In this document: positions 4,791-6,279 of the stretch, piece by piece
Numbering within the stretch: position 1 is the stretch's first letter
Layout of the letters: each line of letters begins with the position of its first letter
Assembly: GCA_025464795.1 (NCBI GenBank)
Contig: JAODNB010000260.1
Coordinates: 1-6,279, forward strand
Origin: Frankiales bacterium
Lineage (GTDB): Bacteria; Actinomycetota; Actinomycetes; Mycobacteriales; SCTD01
Direction of reading: 5' to 3'
Length of the DNA: 6,279 nucleotides
Notes under the pieces: generated by a model
What the model saw: only the letters and a program-made list of their open reading frames with translations
Database searches by the model: none
What the model was told of the DNA's origin: nothing
Program-made: the position numbers and the translations under genes

Positions 4791-4985
4791 ATGCCCGCCT
4801 GGATCCTCTGGCTCAGCCCAGTGGTCGTCGCGCCGCTGCTCGCGGTGCTCTGGACGGTCTGGGCAGCGCGTCCGCGGGGTCCCGTGCAGGCCCTGGAGAC
4901 GGTCGAGCAGTACGACCGCTTCCGGGCCGCGCTCACGGCGCCGGTGCCGCAGCCCCAGCACGCGCGTCGCTCCCGCGCCAGCTGA
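4791..4985 (+). CDS. Small single-pass membrane protein of unknown function
   Basis: 64 residues from ATG 4791, supported by an AAGGA ribosome site 8 bases upstream. Residues about 4-25 form one membrane helix (WILWLSPVVVAPLLAVLWTVW). A basic ARPRG follows, then an amphipathic stretch ETVEQYDRFRAAL (36-48), and a Pro/Gln and Arg-rich tail. By the positive-inside rule the C-terminal part should be cytoplasmic. I recall similar short proteins with a TVE-x-[YH]-x-RFR-x-AL segment in other actinobacteria, but know no function for them. The gene begins 52 bases after the epimerase-like gene and is the last gene before the terminator at about 5000. Confidence 0.75.
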   Translation: MPAWILWLSPVVVAPLLAVLWTVWAARPRGPVQALETVEQYDRFRAALTAPVPQPQHARRSRAS

Positions 4986-4996
4986 CTCGTCCCTCA

Positions 4997-5035
4997 ACGC
5001 GAAAGACCCCGCGGAGGCGGGGTCGTTCGTCGCGT
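4997..5035. terminator. Bidirectional intrinsic terminator between convergent genes
   Basis: GACCCCGC (5005-5012) and GCGGGGTC (5017-5024) form a perfect 8-bp GC stem with a GGAG loop. It is flanked by ACGCGA (4997-5002) and TCGCGT (5030-5035), which can extend the pairing. The A-containing left flank (GAAA) and the T-containing right flank (GTTCGT) make short U-tracts on the two strands. It lies 11 bases after the plus-strand small membrane protein gene and 7 bases beyond the minus-strand secreted peptide gene, serving both. Confidence 0.8.
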
Positions 5036-5042
5036 GCGGCTG

Positions 5043-5219
5043 CTACTTCTTGAAGGGCAGCGGCACCCACACGCACACGCCCTGGTGCGGGCTGTTGCCG
5101 CCAGGAGAGGTGGCGACGCACACCACGTTGGTCTCGGTCGGGTCGGCGGCGAGCGCGGGGGCAGCCACCCCACCCAGGACGGCGAGGGCTGTTGCGGCGA
5201 GGACGGTGCGACGGATCAC
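5043..5219 (-). CDS. Small secreted peptide sharing a Cys/VPLP module with the upstream sigma factor
   Basis: 58 residues from GTG 5219, which overlaps the sigma-factor stop by four bases (GTGA). A GGGAG ribosome site lies about 8 bases upstream. Residues 1-24 are a clear signal peptide (IRR, then TVLAATALAVLGGVAAP) ending ALA, with cleavage expected before ADP. The mature part is about 34 residues, with two Cys (C34, C49) that could form a disulfide after export, and ends GVCVWVPLPFKK. The C-x14-C spacing and the V-W-V-P-L-P motif recur in the C-terminal tail of the sigma factor, so the two are likely related by duplication. A signal, decoy or partner for the outer domain of the sigma factor is inferred; a structural or antimicrobial peptide is the alternative. 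The terminator at about 5000 ends the unit. Confidence 0.75.
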   Translation of the reverse strand: MIRRTVLAATALAVLGGVAAPALAADPTETNVVCVATSPGGNSPHQGVCVWVPLPFKK

Positions 5220-6279
5220 TTCTGGGCTCCCTGGGACGAGCACTGGATGACTGGGTTGGTGGGGAGATCGGCGCAGCTGACGGGGTGTGGTCCGCTCTTG
5301 ACGCCCACGTCCAGGCCGACCTGGCGCTGACCGGCAACACTCGTGGGCAGCGGGACGTACACCCAGGTGTTGCGCTCGGCGGGTGTGCACTCCGAGCCAC
5401 CAGCGCCGGCCTGGTCGGCGCTGGACGTGGTGCAGAGGTTCTCGACCCGATGCTGCAGCGCGGTGCCCAGGGCACCCGATCCCGTGCCTGCGGTGGTGGC
5501 GGGCGCGCTCACACGAAGCGCTGCTGCGGCGGCCGGTGCGTGCGCCGGGAGCTGGATCCGGTGGGCGGGCAGGTCCGTGCGAGTGCTCACCGAGGTCACG
5601 ATCGCCTGAGTCGGGCTGTAGTGCGCCCCACCGGTCGACGGGTCGAGCCCGAACGGGCTGAGGACGAGGCCGCCGAGGGCGGTGATGCCGATCGCACCGA
5701 GCGCCGCGGGAGCCGTGATGCGGGTGGCCGCCTTGCGGAGCTTGTGCGCCAGCGTCAGCCCGGTGATCCAGGGGGCCAGGACAGCGAGCCCACCGACGGG
5801 AAGGGTGCCGCCGCGCGTCTCGTACTCCTTGCGGAGCGCCTTGCGGGCCCGAGTGAGCACCGAGCGGACCGCGGGCTCGGTCATCCCGAACCGTACGCAG
5901 AGCTCGTCGTAGGAGTGACCCTCGACCTCACGGGCCCACAGCAGCGAGGCCTGACGGGCGGGCATGGCGTCGAGAGCGTCGAGCGCCGTCCGGGCCTCGT
6001 CGCGAGCGACGACCACGTCGGCGGTGTCGCGCCCTACGCGGGTGCCCTCTGGGACGTCGGCGACGGAGGTCGAGCGTCCCCGGACGCGCAGCCGGTCGAT
6101 GACCAGACGGCCCGTCACCACGGTCGTCCAGGCGGACAGGTCCTCTTCAGTGAGCAGCTGCTCGCGGTGCGTGTAGGCCCGCAGCAGAGCCTCCTGGACG
6201 AGCTCCTCGGCCTCGTGGCTGTCGCCCAGGCGGCGGATCGCGTAGCGGTGCAGGCGAGGACGGACCCGCTTGACGGCGT
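5216..6279 (-). CDS. ECF-type sigma-70 factor with C-terminal transmembrane and extracytoplasmic domain (start lies beyond the right edge)
   Basis: 353 residues are visible; the start codon and the beginning of region 2 lie outside. Visible residues 1-68 are sigma region 2 (LHRYAIRRLGDSHEAEELVQEALLRAY at 9-35, then the TVVTGRLVIDRLRVRGR promoter-recognition part). Residues about 98-150 are region 4 with its helix-turn-helix (HSYDELCVRFGMTEPAVRSVLTRARKALR). A basic HKLRKAATR (178-186) precedes a membrane helix (about 188-208), after which the chain should lie outside the cell. The tail has an Ala/Thr/Pro linker (235-270) and four Cys (282, 297, 335, 346), with WVYVPLP at 305-311. No zinc anti-sigma motif (HxxxCxxC) is seen. 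ECF factors redirect RNA polymerase to stress or envelope genes; this layout suggests a membrane-tethered factor controlled by an outside event, perhaps by proteolysis. It is translationally coupled to the secreted peptide. Confidence 0.85.
   Translation of the reverse strand, partial: AVKRVRPRLHRYAIRRLGDSHEAEELVQEALLRAYTHREQLLTEEDLSAWTTVVTGRLVIDRLRVRGRSTSVADVPEGTRVGRDTADVVVARDEARTALDALDAMPARQASLLWAREVEGHSYDELCVRFGMTEPAVRSVLTRARKALRKEYETRGGTLPVGGLAVLAPWITGLTLAHKLRKAATRITAPAALGAIGITALGGLVLSPFGLDPSTGGAHYSPTQAIVTSVSTRTDLPAHRIQLPAHAPAAAAALRVSAPATTAGTGSGALGTALQHRVENLCTTSSADQAGAGGSECTPAERNTWVYVPLPTSVAGQRQVGLDVGVKSGPHPVSCADLPTNPVIQCSSQGAQK

Noticed and set aside
5220..5390. Longer amino terminus for the secreted peptide, starting far upstream inside the sigma gene
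   Set aside because: It would bury the signal peptide internally. The GTG at 5219 has a ribosome site and puts the basic residues and hydrophobic core exactly at the amino terminus.

Overview
The window is very GC-rich, with codon third positions dominated by G and C, and its gene families are typical of Actinomycetota: an RlpA-like cell-wall protein, a DUF2342 'zinc-dependent metalloprotease', a small membrane protein and a C-terminally extended ECF sigma factor. The genus cannot be fixed from the sequence; an environmental actinobacterium (Micrococcales, Kineosporiales or Nocardioides-like) is a reasonable guess.

Layout. At 1-78 (minus) lies the amino-terminal end of an unidentified exported or membrane protein. 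It diverges from an RlpA-family double-psi beta-barrel protein (410-1150, plus), which is followed after 4 bases by a crotonase-fold protein (1155-1928, plus). The 331-base gap between the divergent genes holds nested and competing inverted repeats and a perfect Shine-Dalgarno sequence with no start codon after it, and looks like a structured 5' leader. After the crotonase comes a 358-base non-coding stretch. It has three imperfect 14-bp tandem repeats, an 81-base interrupted palindrome and a cluster of DnaA-box-like 9-mers, four of them spaced 11-12 bp apart. A DUF2342 protein (2287-3630, minus) and an extended-SDR epimerase-like protein (3692-4738, plus) diverge from a 61-base gap in which both strands could be read from leaderless or near-leaderless promoters. 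A 64-residue membrane protein (4791-4985, plus) follows, and a strong bidirectional terminator (about 4997-5035) closes this block.

The right end is a two-gene minus-strand unit. An ECF-type sigma factor (5216 to beyond 6279) has regions 2 and 4 joined to a transmembrane helix and a Cys-containing tail predicted to lie outside the cell. Overlapping its stop codon by 4 bases (GTGA) is a 58-residue exported mini-protein (5043-5219). The mature mini-protein repeats a module of the sigma-factor tail: two Cys separated by exactly 14 residues, then V-[WY]-V-P-L-P. This membrane-tethered sigma factor with a translationally coupled secreted look-alike of its own outer domain is the best candidate in the window for an undescribed signalling system.

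The rest looks like ordinary chromosomal background. No rRNA, tRNA, CRISPR array or insertion sequence was seen.
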